The position numbers were made by a program, and so were the translations under genes. Below the pieces are notes generated by a model. The model ran no database searches. It was not told the origin of the DNA and saw nothing but the letters and a program-made list of their open reading frames with translations. This document shows positions 26,411 through 35,393 of a stretch of DNA of 64,000 nt, one piece after another (the first letter of the stretch is position 1; the number at the start of each line of letters is the position of its first letter). The stretch is from Halomicrobium salinisoli (GTDB lineage: Archaea; Halobacteriota; Halobacteria; Halobacteriales; Haloarculaceae). The stretch spans positions 1,240,001 through 1,304,000 of the forward strand of contig NZ_CP084463.1 in NCBI RefSeq assembly GCF_020405185.1, written 5' to 3'.

Positions 26411-27532
26411 CTACCGCACCGCCCGGTACGCCTCGCCCATGATCTCCAGGGCCTCCTTCAGCGTCTCGACGTCGACGGGGTAGGAGATGCGCGCGTGGCC
26501 GGCGCCGCCCTCGCCGAAGGCCTCCCCCGGGACGATGACGACGCCGCGGTCGATGGCCTCGTCCACGAAGCCCTCGGGGACCTCGGGCATGGCGTAGAAC
26601 GCGCCGGAGGGCGTGGGACAGTCCAGACCGATGTCCGCCAGCCCCTCGACGAGGACGTCCCGGCGCTCCTCGAAGGCGGCGACCATCTCGTCGACCGGGT
26701 CCTGCGGGCCGGTGAGGGCGGCCTCGGCGGCGTACTGCGCGGGCGCGGAGGCGCAGGCCTGGCCGTACTGGTGGACCCGCAGCATGCGCTCGATGCGATC
26801 CGTCGCGCCGGTGACCCAGCCCAGCCGCCAGCCCGTCATCGAGTAGGCCTTCGAGCAGGCGTTGACGACTACCACGTTGCCGCCCGCGTCGAACTCCGCG
26901 GGCGAGCGGTGCTCGCCGTCGAAGACGATGTGCTCGTACACCTCGTCGCTGAGACAGAGGACGTCGTGCTCGTTCGCGATGCGGGCGAACTCGCGCATGT
27001 CCTCGGCGGACTGGACCGCGCCCGTGGGGTTGGCCGGGCTGTTGACCACGAACGCCGCGGTGTCCTCGGTGATGGCCTCCTCCACGGTCGCGGGGTCCAT
27101 CGTCAGGTCGTCCCGTAGCTCGACCGGCTTCGGCGTCCCGCCGGCGAGGTGGGTCAGCGCGTCGTAGGAGACGAATCCCGGGTCGGGGAAGATCACTTCC
27201 TCGCCCTCGTCGACGTGGGCCTCCAGCGCGATGTGCAGCGCCTCGCTGCCGCCGGCCGTCGCGATGACGTCCTCCGGGTCGACGTCGAGGTCGTTGTCCC
27301 GCGCGTGCTTCTCCGAGATGGCCTCCCGGAGCTCTCGGGTCCCCTTGTTGGAGGTGTAGGCGTCCGCCTTCCCGGCCTCGATGGCGTCGACCGCCGCCTG
27401 GCGGGCGTGCTCGGGCGTCGGGAAGTCGGGCTGTCCCAGCCCGAGGTTGATCGCGTCCTCGCCGGCCGCCTCGAACACCTCGCGGATGCCCGAGATGGAC
27501 ACCCGCTCGACGCGTCGTGAGAAGTCGGTCAT
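26411..27532 (-). CDS. PLP-dependent aminotransferase (class I/II)
   Basis: 373 residues. The PLP lysine is K228 in NACSKAYSMTGW; NPTG at 168-171, the Asp of SDEVYE, and the family's N-terminal LGLGQPDFPTPEH are in place. Aspartate or aromatic aminotransferases of this subgroup move the amino group to 2-oxoglutarate; substrate cannot be settled. It stands alone on the minus strand next to a short ORF. Confidence 0.92.
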   Translation of the reverse strand: MTDFSRRVERVSISGIREVFEAAGEDAINLGLGQPDFPTPEHARQAAVDAIEAGKADAYTSNKGTRELREAISEKHARDNDLDVDPEDVIATAGGSEALHIALEAHVDEGEEVIFPDPGFVSYDALTHLAGGTPKPVELRDDLTMDPATVEEAITEDTAAFVVNSPANPTGAVQSAEDMREFARIANEHDVLCLSDEVYEHIVFDGEHRSPAEFDAGGNVVVVNACSKAYSMTGWRLGWVTGATDRIERMLRVHQYGQACASAPAQYAAEAALTGPQDPVDEMVAAFEERRDVLVEGLADIGLDCPTPSGAFYAMPEVPEGFVDEAIDRGVVIVPGEAFGEGGAGHARISYPVDVETLKEALEIMGEAYRAVR

Positions 27533-27606
27533 ACCCTACCGGCGGTCGCCGACGCCGATAACTCTTGATATCGCCCGCTGGGCCCGACAGCGTCGACAGC
27601 GACGCG

Positions 27607-27753
27607 CTACTCCGCCGCGTCGCGCAGGTCCTCGACGTGCTGCTCGAGACGCCGCAGCGTCGCGTCTGCGTCCTCGTACCCCTGATCGTACTCCGAGTAA
27701 CACGTGTCGGCCGCCGAGAGGAACTCCTCGACCGCGTCTTCCAGATCGCTCAT
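27607..27753 (-). CDS. Short acidic coiled protein
   Basis: 48 residues: MSDLEDAVEEFLSAADT then a helix rich in D and E with one Cys. It is too short to assign and could be spurious, but it has good haloarchaeal base use and a clean frame in a gap between two genes. Confidence 0.5.
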   Translation of the reverse strand: MSDLEDAVEEFLSAADTCYSEYDQGYEDADATLRRLEQHVEDLRDAAE

Positions 27754-27840
27754 AGACGGCTGTTCGGCCAGGTCCACCGAAAGCGCTCCGGTTCCTGGGT
27801 CCCGTCAGGTTGAAGCGCGCGGGCCACGGACGACCGCCCG

Positions 27841-28518
27841 ATGGAGCCCACCTACCGGGACCGGGCGGTGGTCCTCGGCGACACGCTCGTGCTCTCGGAC
27901 CTCCACGTCGGGAAGGGCGCCTCGAACCTGGAACTGCCCGTCGGCGGCGCGACCGACGTGGTCGAGCGCTTCGAGGCCCTCGCCGAGCGCTACGAGCCCG
28001 AGGCCGTGGTGTTTGGCGGGGACCTGCTGCACTCCTTCTCGACGGTCCCGCGGTCGGTCCGGCGCACGGTCGACGCGCTCGCCGAGGCCTGCCGCGAGGC
28101 GGGGGCCCGGGCCGTCGTGACGCCCGGGAACCACGACACGATGCTCGACGCCGCGTGGGACGGCCCCACCGAGCGCGAGCACCGGGTCGGCGACGCCGTC
28201 GTGCTCCACGGCCACGAGCCGCCGGAGGCCGAGGCCGACCTGTACGTCGTCGGCCACGACCACCCGACCGTCGAGATCGAGGGCCAGCGGCGGGCCTGCT
28301 ACCTCTACGCCGAGGACGCCTACGAGGGAGCCGACGTGCTGATGCTGCCGGCGTTCAATCGCCTGCTGGCCGGCGTCGACGTCGGGGGGATGTCGGCCGC
28401 CGACTTCCAGTCGCCGCTGGTCACCGACGCCGATCAGTTCCGGCCGATCGTCTACGACGAGGGGAGCGAGGAGCCCCTGGAGTTCCCGCCGCTCGGGGAG
28501 TTCCGCCGGATGCTGTGA
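27841..28518 (+). CDS. Metallophosphoesterase
   Basis: 225 residues. The metal-binding blocks are all present: LSDLHVGK (D, H), GGDLLHS, GNHDT, HGHEPP and GHDHP. This archaeal family resembles MJ0037 and hydrolyses phosphomono- or diesters with two metal ions; physiological substrate is unknown. It starts at ATG 27841. Confidence 0.92.
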   Translation: MEPTYRDRAVVLGDTLVLSDLHVGKGASNLELPVGGATDVVERFEALAERYEPEAVVFGGDLLHSFSTVPRSVRRTVDALAEACREAGARAVVTPGNHDTMLDAAWDGPTEREHRVGDAVVLHGHEPPEAEADLYVVGHDHPTVEIEGQRRACYLYAEDAYEGADVLMLPAFNRLLAGVDVGGMSAADFQSPLVTDADQFRPIVYDEGSEEPLEFPPLGEFRRML

Positions 28519-28638
28519 GGCGGGCCGGTGCAGGTCGATCCCGGTTCGACCGCCCGACGACAGTCGATCGCGCCGGAACAGCTACGATAGTCCGTGTGAA
28601 GCGGCAGATTCTTGGGCTCGCCGGAAGGAATCGACGGT

Positions 28639-28794
28639 ATGGTAATGACGGATACGGCTCTGGCGCTGATCGGCATCTCAGTCGTCACGTCGCTGTTGCT
28701 CCTCGCGGCGACGCTCTACTACGTCCCGGCGATCCTCGAGATCGAGGAGGACGAAGAGGGAAACTCGAGTAGGACCGGCAGTCACGGCGTCTGA
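28639..28794 (+). CDS. Small single-pass membrane protein
   Basis: 51 residues from ATG 28639 (49 from 28645), with one hydrophobic helix (TALALIGISVVTSLLLLAA) and an acidic C-terminal tail. No function can be assigned. Small single-helix proteins are common in haloarchaea. Confidence 0.5.
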   Translation: MVMTDTALALIGISVVTSLLLLAATLYYVPAILEIEEDEEGNSSRTGSHGV

Positions 28795-28840
28795 CGGTCC
28801 GACGCTGTCTGCCGTGCTGTCGGTCGCGTTCTCCTGACGG

Positions 28841-30148
28841 TCACCGCGTCGGCGGTCGCTCGAGTACCGTCTCGGCGGCGATCCGCCCGCTCTCGAGCGC
28901 GCCCTGGATCGACGACCAGCGGGTGTAGTCGCCCGCCAGCACGACCGGGCCGGACGGCGCCGTCGGGGCCGGCAGCCCCGCGAGGAAGCCCGGCGGTTGG
29001 TCGAACTGCGCGAACGGGATCCGGTCCGTGGCGACGTGTTCCAGGTCGGCGAAGCTCGCCTCGGGGTACCACCGCGAGAGGGTCGACCGCACCTCGTCGA
29101 ACAGCGCCGCGTCGCCCGCCTCCGGCGTCCCGAGGAAGACGGCGGCGTACAGCTCCCGGCCCTCCGGCGCGTACTCGGGGGCGACCCGCGACAGCGGTGC
29201 GACGTGGTTCGGGCGGTCGCCGGCCGCGTTCAGCACGAGCCGACGGTCCGTCTCCGGCCGGCTCCCCGAGGGCAGGCTCACGTACTGGGTGACACAGCCC
29301 CGTCCCTCGGTCGGGATCGCGTCGACCCCCGTCAGCTCCCGCGCCGTGGACGGGTCCGTCGCCACCACGACGCCGTCGGCCGACACCGTCTCCCCGCCGA
29401 CGGTGACGGTCGCAGCCGCGCCTGCTCCCTCCGCGGCGTCCGCTCCGTCGGCCTCGTTCACGTTCGCGTCGACGGCGTCGACCGCCCGACCGGTCTCGAT
29501 CCGGGCGCCCGCCGCGCGGGCGCGCTCGGCCAGTTGCGCCGGGATCGCACCCATCCCGTCGGCGGGCACGGCGGTGCGACCTTCGGCCATCATCTTGAAC
29601 GTGTACTCGAACACCGCGCTGTCGGTCCCCAGCGTCCGGTCGAGGGTGATGCCGCCGAAGAAGGGCTTCGCGAACGACTCGACGAAGGCCCGAGAGAACC
29701 CCTGCGCGACGAGGTAGTCGGCGGTGGTCGACCCGCCCCGCCGGAGGACGTCGCCTGGCTCGTCACCGGCGAGCGCCCGCTGGAGCCGGAACACCCGGAG
29801 CTTGTCGCCGAACTGCACCTCCCGGTTGAGCAGCGTCTCGATCGCCTCGCCCGGCGCACCCAGCGGGTCCGCCAGGACGGAGCGCTCGCCCGGCCGGGCG
29901 ATGGTCGCGCCCGGGGTGAACGAGCGCAGGTCCAGCGCGTCGAGGTCCAGTTCCCGCCGGACGGCGGGATACGCGGTGAAGAGCACCTGGAAGCCCCTCT
30001 CCAGCGTGTACCCGTCGACGGTCCGGGAGGCGACGCGTCCGCCGACGCGGTCCGCGCGCTCGAACACCGTCACGTCCGCGCCCGATTCGGCCAGGTGCGC
30101 GGCCGCCGTCAGCCCCGCCAGTCCGCCGCCGGCGACGACGTAGTCCAT
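28841..30148 (-). CDS. FAD-dependent amine-oxidase/protoporphyrinogen-oxidase-like protein
   Basis: 435 residues. The Rossmann motif MDYVVAGGGLAGL, the FAD-binding ERADRVGGRVASR, and a late LAGDYTRWSSIQGALESG loop that contacts the flavin are typical of the family that includes protoporphyrinogen and amine oxidases and carotenoid desaturases. Substrate is not clear. The start at 30148 begins the Rossmann strand; 76 upstream in-frame residues are not supported. Confidence 0.87.
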   Translation of the reverse strand: MDYVVAGGGLAGLTAAAHLAESGADVTVFERADRVGGRVASRTVDGYTLERGFQVLFTAYPAVRRELDLDALDLRSFTPGATIARPGERSVLADPLGAPGEAIETLLNREVQFGDKLRVFRLQRALAGDEPGDVLRRGGSTTADYLVAQGFSRAFVESFAKPFFGGITLDRTLGTDSAVFEYTFKMMAEGRTAVPADGMGAIPAQLAERARAAGARIETGRAVDAVDANVNEADGADAAEGAGAAATVTVGGETVSADGVVVATDPSTARELTGVDAIPTEGRGCVTQYVSLPSGSRPETDRRLVLNAAGDRPNHVAPLSRVAPEYAPEGRELYAAVFLGTPEAGDAALFDEVRSTLSRWYPEASFADLEHVATDRIPFAQFDQPPGFLAGLPAPTAPSGPVVLAGDYTRWSSIQGALESGRIAAETVLERPPTR

Positions 30149-30189
30149 ACTGACGGATTTGGACGGGTTCCGTAAAATGGCCCCGGGAC

Positions 30190-30332
30190 GCGCGAGCGGG
30201 AGCGAACGGAGTGAGCGACACGCGAGCAGCGAGGCGCGCCCGGAGGGCGGGCCTCGCCAGAGCGAGCGGGAGCCGATCGCAGCGAGGCGACACGCGAGCA
30301 GTTCGGAGCGGGCTCGGAGCGCCGCTCCGAAC
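30190..30332. repeat. GA-rich imperfect tandem repeat
   Basis: Two imperfect units of about 70 bases. GCGAGCGGGAGC occurs at 30192 and 30262, and GCGACACGCGAGCAG at 30215 and 30287. A perfect inverted repeat (GTTCGGAGCG at 30301, its complement at 30323) closes the array. It fills part of the 391-base gap between the FAD gene and the pectate lyase gene, and marks an edge of the accessory stretch. No gene is seen here. Confidence 0.65.
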
Positions 30333-30379
30333 AGAACCGAAATCGATGGGCGGCGAGATCGATACGGATCGAACACTCG

Positions 30380-30411
30380 CGAAAATTTTAAACCACGGTG
30401 AGTTAATTAAC
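30380..30411 (+). promoter_or_regulatory. AT-rich promoter of the pectate lyase gene
   Basis: An AT-rich block with GAAAATTTTAAA and the 10-base palindrome GTTAATTAAC (30402-30411) about 130 bases before the start at 30540. A Shine-Dalgarno-like GGGGGAGG at 30525-30532 is suitably placed. This is one of the few genes here with a strong ribosome site, which fits a leadered transcript. Confidence 0.5.
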
Positions 30412-30539
30412 CACCCATCGGCTGGAAACGGCAGTCGCAGCCGGTACCGGTCTATTCCACGGGGTGATCGGGGTAGGCGGCCGCGCGGGACCGATCCGTG
30501 CGGTCGTGCGTCCAGTGCGACCCAGGGGGAGGAACACGA

Positions 30540-33017
30540 ATGAGCGAGCAACCGCACGACGACCGAGAGGAATCGGCATCCAACCGTTCGAGACCGTTCG
30601 ACGCGGATCGGCGCGACTTCATGAAGCTCGTCGGGGGCCACGCGCTCGCCGGCGCGGTGGTCACGGCGGCCCTGTCCGGACCGGCCGCCGCGGTGGAGAC
30701 GGCCTCGGAGATATCGCCGGGCGACGGCTTCACCGAGGTCGCGCCGTGGCTCGAAGAGGAAGACGTCGACGTCTACCGGATACGGGAACCGACGCGCAGC
30801 GAGGTCGAGGCGGCCTTTCACGCGTCCGGCGCGCGCGTGGTCGTCTTCGAGACGAGCGGGACGATCGACCTCGGCGGCGAGGAACTGGCGATCACCGAGG
30901 ACAGGTGCTGGGTCGCCGGCCAGACCGCGCCGTCGCCGGGCATCACGTTCGTCCGGGGGATGCTCCAGGTCGACGCGAACGACTGCGTCGTCCAGCACGT
31001 CCGCTCGCGCATCGGGCCGGGTTCGGACGGGAACATCCAGGGCAACGACTCGATCAACACCGCCGACGGCACCGAGAACAACGTCCTCGACCACGTCACC
31101 GCGTCGTGGGGGACCGACGAGTGTCTCTCGGTCGGCTACGACACCGACAACACGACCGTCACGAACTGCCTCGTCTACGAGGGGCTGTACGACCCCTACG
31201 GCGACGGCTCCGACCACAACTACGCCACGCTCGTCGGCGACGGAGCCACGAACGTGACGCTCGCGGGCAACGTCTGGGCGAAGTGCCGCGCCCGCCTGCC
31301 GCGGCTCAAGAGCGAGACGCGCAGCGTCGTCGCCAACAACGTGATGTACTTCTTCAACGAGGCGACGAAGCTCGACGGCGACACGGAGGCGGCCGTCGTC
31401 GGGAACGCCTTCATCCCGCAGGACCTCGACGACACGGTCGTCGACGACGGCGCGGCCTACTTCGAGGACAACGTCACCGAGCCGGAGTCGACGCCGCTGA
31501 CCGGCGGCACCGAGCGGCTGTCGAGCCCGCCGCTGTGGCCCGACGGGTTCGACGCGCTGTCGGCCGACGGCGTGGTCGAGCACAACCTCGGGAACGCGGG
31601 CGCGCGGCCGGCCGACCGGACGGCGAACGACGAGCGGGTCGTCCGGGAAATCCGCGACCGCGAGGGCGACGCGTACACGGACTCGCCGTACGACTACTGG
31701 ATCCCTCGCCCGGATGCCGTCGGCGGCTACCCTGACCTGCCGGCGAACACGCACTCGCTGGACGTGCCCGACAGCGGCCTGCGCCAGTGGCTGTCGGAGT
31801 GGGCCGCCGAGGTCGAAGGCGGATCGGTGCCCGACGACTCGCCGACTCCGACACCGAGCGAGCCCGACGAGCCCGACGAGACGGCGCCGTCGACGCCGAC
31901 CGGTCTGACGGTCACGGACACGACAACCTCCTCGATCACCGTCGAGTGGGACGCCGCGAGCGACCGCGGCGGCTCCGGAGTCGACGAGTACCACGTGGTC
32001 TACGACATCATCCACGACGGGCCCGACGGCGACCTCGGCATGACCAGCCGGATCGTCCCGGCCGGGACGACGAGCGTGACGCTCGAACAGGTGGACTCGG
32101 ACACCGAATACGAGATCACCGTCAGCGCCGTCGACGGCGCCGGCAACGAGTCCGGGGCGGCGAGGGTCACCGCGTCGACGGACTCGGAGGGCACCGTCGA
32201 GGACCGCACCGGCGGCCGCGGCCCGATCACCGTCCGGGGCGGCGGCGCGGACGTCTGGAACGAGGCGGACGCCTTCCACTACTACTACGGCCAGACCGGC
32301 GGCGACTTCGACGTCGCCGTCAGGGCCGACTCGGTCGAGGAGACCGACGAGTACGCCAAAGCCGGCCTGATGGTCCGCGAGTCGCTCGACCCCGGCGCGA
32401 CCAACGCCATGGTCCGCCGCCGCCCGAGTTCGACGGGCGTCCAGTGGCGGGCCAGCGCCGACAGCGCGACCGAGAGCACCACCTCCGACGAGGGCGAGTC
32501 CGAGAGCGAGGTGTCTGGCGGAACGACCGACCACGCCTGGCAGCGGCTCGTTCGGTCCGGCGACGCCATCCGGGCCTACTCCTCGCCCGACGGCGTCGAG
32601 TGGACGCTGCTCGCCGACCTGTCCCTGTCGCTGTCCGACGACGTCTACGTCGGGCTCGCGGTCACGAGCCACGCCGAGGGGACGCTGTGTACCGCCGAGT
32701 TCGACAGCCTCAGCGGCCTGCAGCTGACGGGCAACGGTGACGTCGGCGACGTTGACGCCGCCGGCGGCGTCGAAGACGACGGTGGAGACCCGTACACTCC
32801 GGAGCCGACCGTCGACGGCGTCGAGGTCGGTGACCCAGACGGCGACGGCCTGTACGAGGACCTCAACGGCAACGGCGAGGTCGACTACGACGACGTCGTC
32901 ACCTACTTCGAGAACATGGACGGCGAGGCGATGACGAACGACGTCGAGTACTTCGACTACAACGGCAACGGCCACGTCGACTTCGCCGACCTCGTGGAAC
33001 TGTTCGGCGAGGTGTAG
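30540..33017 (+). CDS. Tat-exported pectate lyase with FnIII and dockerin-like domains
   Basis: 825 residues. Twin arginines R24-R25 in DRRDFMKLVGG mark a Tat signal. Residues 55-410 form a right-handed beta helix of the PL1 pectate lyase type, with a VLDHVTASWGTDECLSVG strand set and LKSETRSVVANN. A fibronectin III domain (about 450-546) and a DUF1349-like beta-sandwich (about 560-745) follow. The C-terminus (about 765-825) has two calcium-binding dockerin loops, DLNGNGEVDYDDVV and DYNGNGHVDFADLV. It likely cleaves pectin outside the cell and docks onto a cohesin. Lyase activity is inferred from the fold. Confidence 0.88.
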   Translation: MSEQPHDDREESASNRSRPFDADRRDFMKLVGGHALAGAVVTAALSGPAAAVETASEISPGDGFTEVAPWLEEEDVDVYRIREPTRSEVEAAFHASGARVVVFETSGTIDLGGEELAITEDRCWVAGQTAPSPGITFVRGMLQVDANDCVVQHVRSRIGPGSDGNIQGNDSINTADGTENNVLDHVTASWGTDECLSVGYDTDNTTVTNCLVYEGLYDPYGDGSDHNYATLVGDGATNVTLAGNVWAKCRARLPRLKSETRSVVANNVMYFFNEATKLDGDTEAAVVGNAFIPQDLDDTVVDDGAAYFEDNVTEPESTPLTGGTERLSSPPLWPDGFDALSADGVVEHNLGNAGARPADRTANDERVVREIRDREGDAYTDSPYDYWIPRPDAVGGYPDLPANTHSLDVPDSGLRQWLSEWAAEVEGGSVPDDSPTPTPSEPDEPDETAPSTPTGLTVTDTTTSSITVEWDAASDRGGSGVDEYHVVYDIIHDGPDGDLGMTSRIVPAGTTSVTLEQVDSDTEYEITVSAVDGAGNESGAARVTASTDSEGTVEDRTGGRGPITVRGGGADVWNEADAFHYYYGQTGGDFDVAVRADSVEETDEYAKAGLMVRESLDPGATNAMVRRRPSSTGVQWRASADSATESTTSDEGESESEVSGGTTDHAWQRLVRSGDAIRAYSSPDGVEWTLLADLSLSLSDDVYVGLAVTSHAEGTLCTAEFDSLSGLQLTGNGDVGDVDAAGGVEDDGGDPYTPEPTVDGVEVGDPDGDGLYEDLNGNGEVDYDDVVTYFENMDGEAMTNDVEYFDYNGNGHVDFADLVELFGEV

Positions 33018-33161
33018 CCGCCAGACCTCTTCTTTAATCGTCAGTGAAAAGGTAAAAATAAGGTGAGTGATCGCGTCCGGTCGACCGAAGCGGGCCAGAC
33101 TGACTCGGAGGTCCTCGCTTCACTTCCGGGTACCGATACCGCCCGACAACGGAGGATTACC

Positions 33162-34043
33162 ATGGACGACACGCCCTCTACAGACCGGACGCAACGGCGA
33201 CGAACGACCGAGCAGACGGACCGCACGGCAGGCCGGCGCGACGTCGTCAAGGCACTGGGGAGCGCCGCCCTCGTCGGCGTTCTCGGCGCCGGGACGGCCA
33301 GCGCACAGAGCACCACGACCGCCGTCGACGTCGAGGTCAGGCTCTCCGAGACGAGCGTCGCCGAGGACGAAGCGACGACCGCGTCGGTCGTCCTCGTCGA
33401 GGCTCCGGATGGGATCTCCGGTGCCGATCTCACGGTGTCCGTCAGCGACACCGCGGTCGCCACGGTCGAGAACGTGGCTCTCGGCGAGGCCCTCACTGTG
33501 GTCGGCGACGACGACCTGCAGCTAGCCGACGACGGGTCGTCGGCGTCTGCGATGGGGTACGACCTGGAGCGGAACGTCCAGTCCGGCGCGACGGACGTCG
33601 AGCTGGCGACCGTGACGCTCTCGGGCCAGTCCAGCGGCGAGGTCGACGTGGCCGTCGACGTCGAGCGGATCGACGACGACGAGGGCTACACCGTCTCGAC
33701 GAACACGACCGGGGCGACGCTGACCGTCAGCCCCTCCGAGTCCGCCGACGGCGACGACGGCAGCGACGGCAGTGACGACACCAGCAACGGACCGATCGCC
33801 GAGATCGATCCCCGCGCGACCGAGGTCGAGGCCGGTGATTGGCTCCCGTTCAGCGTGACCGACCGGTCCGGGTCGGACGCCTGGATCACCTCGCTGGAGT
33901 GGGACTTCGGCGACGGTGAGACCGGAAGCGGCTGGTGGGTGGCCCACACGTACGACTCGCCCGGGACCTACACTGTCGCGCTCACCGCGACCGACGACGA
34001 CGGCAGGAGCACGACAGACGAAGTGACCGTCGAGATCGAGTGA
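33162..34043 (+). CDS. Tat-exported cohesin-like and PKD-domain protein
   Basis: 293 residues from ATG 33162, which has GGAGGA nine bases upstream. Twin arginines in GRRDVVKALGSA give a Tat signal. Residues about 50-190 follow the cohesin pattern: VEVRLSETSVAEDE, then DGISGADLTVSVSDTAVATVENV and ELATVTLSGQSSGEVDVAVDV. A PKD domain (about 215-293) has the WDFGDGETGSG and VAHTYDSPGTYTVAL hallmarks. Cohesins bind dockerins; its upstream neighbour ends in one. The protein may be the surface scaffold for that enzyme. The cohesin call is by pattern and needs structure support. Confidence 0.75.
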   Translation: MDDTPSTDRTQRRRTTEQTDRTAGRRDVVKALGSAALVGVLGAGTASAQSTTTAVDVEVRLSETSVAEDEATTASVVLVEAPDGISGADLTVSVSDTAVATVENVALGEALTVVGDDDLQLADDGSSASAMGYDLERNVQSGATDVELATVTLSGQSSGEVDVAVDVERIDDDEGYTVSTNTTGATLTVSPSESADGDDGSDGSDDTSNGPIAEIDPRATEVEAGDWLPFSVTDRSGSDAWITSLEWDFGDGETGSGWWVAHTYDSPGTYTVALTATDDDGRSTTDEVTVEIE

Positions 34044-34202
34044 TCACCGCTGGGCGGTGCCCCGCGTGTTCGACGGAGGGAGCGTCGCTGTACGGGTTCG
34101 TCCGCTCCCCGCTCGTCCAACGGCCTTCTCGGCGGCACTGCGCCCGGGAACCGAGAGCGACACATCGCACCACACAAGGCGGTGCCGTCCGCAGTCGGTG
34201 GT

Positions 34203-35369
34203 ATGGACGCGACGACGGCGTTTCGCGGGCTGGAGTGTCTCGACTGCGGAGCGACGGCGCCCGACGGGAGCTACCGCTGTCCGGACTGCGGCGGGCTGCT
34301 CCGGGCGAGCTACGACCTCGACGCGGTCCCCGGCGCCGACGCCCTTGACGGGCGCGACCCGGGTCCCTACCGCGTCGCCGAACTGCTTCCGTTCTCTCGG
34401 GACCACGCGGTGACGATGGACGAGGGCGCCACGCCGGCGACGGCGTGTCCGACCCTGGCCGACGAGTTCGGCGTCGACGAACTGCTCGTCAAGGACGAGG
34501 GCCGCAACCCGACCGGCGCGGCGACCGATCGGGGCCTGTCGCTGGCGGTCACCGCCGCACGGGACGGCGACGCCGCGGCCGTCGCCCTGCCGACGACGGG
34601 CAACGGCGGCCAGTCGGCCGCGGCCCACGCGGGACGGGCCGGGCTCGACTCGCACTCGTTCGTCCCCTCGCGGTGTCCCTTCGTCAACAAGGCCATGATC
34701 AACGTCCACGGCGGGGACATGAACGTCGTCGAGGGGCGCTACCCCGACGCCGTCGAGGCCTACGAGGGCGGTCGCGAGGACGAGTGGACGCCGGTCGGCC
34801 CGGCCTCGCCGTACCGCCGCGAGGGGCTGAAGGGAATCTACTTCGAGGTCGCCGCGACGCTCTCGTGGTCCGCCCCGGACGCGCTCGTCGTCCCGACCGG
34901 CCACGGGACCGCACTGGCGGCGATCCACGCCGCCGCGACCCAGCTCGCCGACGCCGGCGTCGTCGACGAGACGCCCAGGCTCTACGCGGCCCAGCCGACG
35001 GGCTGCGCGCCCGTCGTCGACGCCGTGGCCGACGGCGAGGTGAGCCCGGAAGAACAGCCGGACTCCATCGTGGGGTCGCTGGAGGTGCCCGATCCCGTCC
35101 TCGGCGACCGGGCCGCGGCCGCGGTCCGCGAGAGCGACGGTGAGGGCGTCGCCGTGGACGACGACGACGCGCTCGCCGCCGCGGTGGACGCGGCCGGCGA
35201 CACGGGCCTCGAGGTCAGTGCCACGGGCGGCGTCGGCGTCGCCGCTGCCCGGAAACTGGCCGATCTGGGGGCGTTCGACGGCGACGACGCCGTGGTCGTC
35301 GTCAACCCCGTCGCCGGCGGCAAGGAGAACGACGTGCTGCGCAGTCACCTGATGAGTCGGGGCGTCTGA
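34203..35369 (+). CDS. Threonine synthase-like PLP fold II protein without the PLP lysine
   Basis: 388 residues. A zinc ribbon (CLDCGA, CPDCGG) near the N-terminus and the fold II segments TTGNGGQSAAAH (phosphate loop) and SATGGVGVAAARKL match threonine synthase. In the PLP-lysine motif, canonical SFKDRG is AATDRG here (residue 108 is Thr, in NPTGAATDRG). So it may not hold PLP by a Schiff base. It could be a pseudoenzyme or have a changed role. It follows the cohesin gene with a 159-base gap. Confidence 0.82.
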   Translation: MDATTAFRGLECLDCGATAPDGSYRCPDCGGLLRASYDLDAVPGADALDGRDPGPYRVAELLPFSRDHAVTMDEGATPATACPTLADEFGVDELLVKDEGRNPTGAATDRGLSLAVTAARDGDAAAVALPTTGNGGQSAAAHAGRAGLDSHSFVPSRCPFVNKAMINVHGGDMNVVEGRYPDAVEAYEGGREDEWTPVGPASPYRREGLKGIYFEVAATLSWSAPDALVVPTGHGTALAAIHAAATQLADAGVVDETPRLYAAQPTGCAPVVDAVADGEVSPEEQPDSIVGSLEVPDPVLGDRAAAAVRESDGEGVAVDDDDALAAAVDAAGDTGLEVSATGGVGVAAARKLADLGAFDGDDAVVVVNPVAGGKENDVLRSHLMSRGV

Positions 35370-35393
35370 ACCGACGGAACCCACCGATCGACG

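Noticed and set aside
30190..30332. Coding gene in the GA-rich stretch
   Set aside because: Frames are low-complexity and track the tandem repeat.
29763..32975. Very long minus-strand open frame (about 1070 codons) opposite the pectate lyase gene
   Set aside because: High GC removes stop codons on the other strand; the protein is low-complexity Val/Arg/Asp-rich and matches no family, while the plus strand has clear domains.
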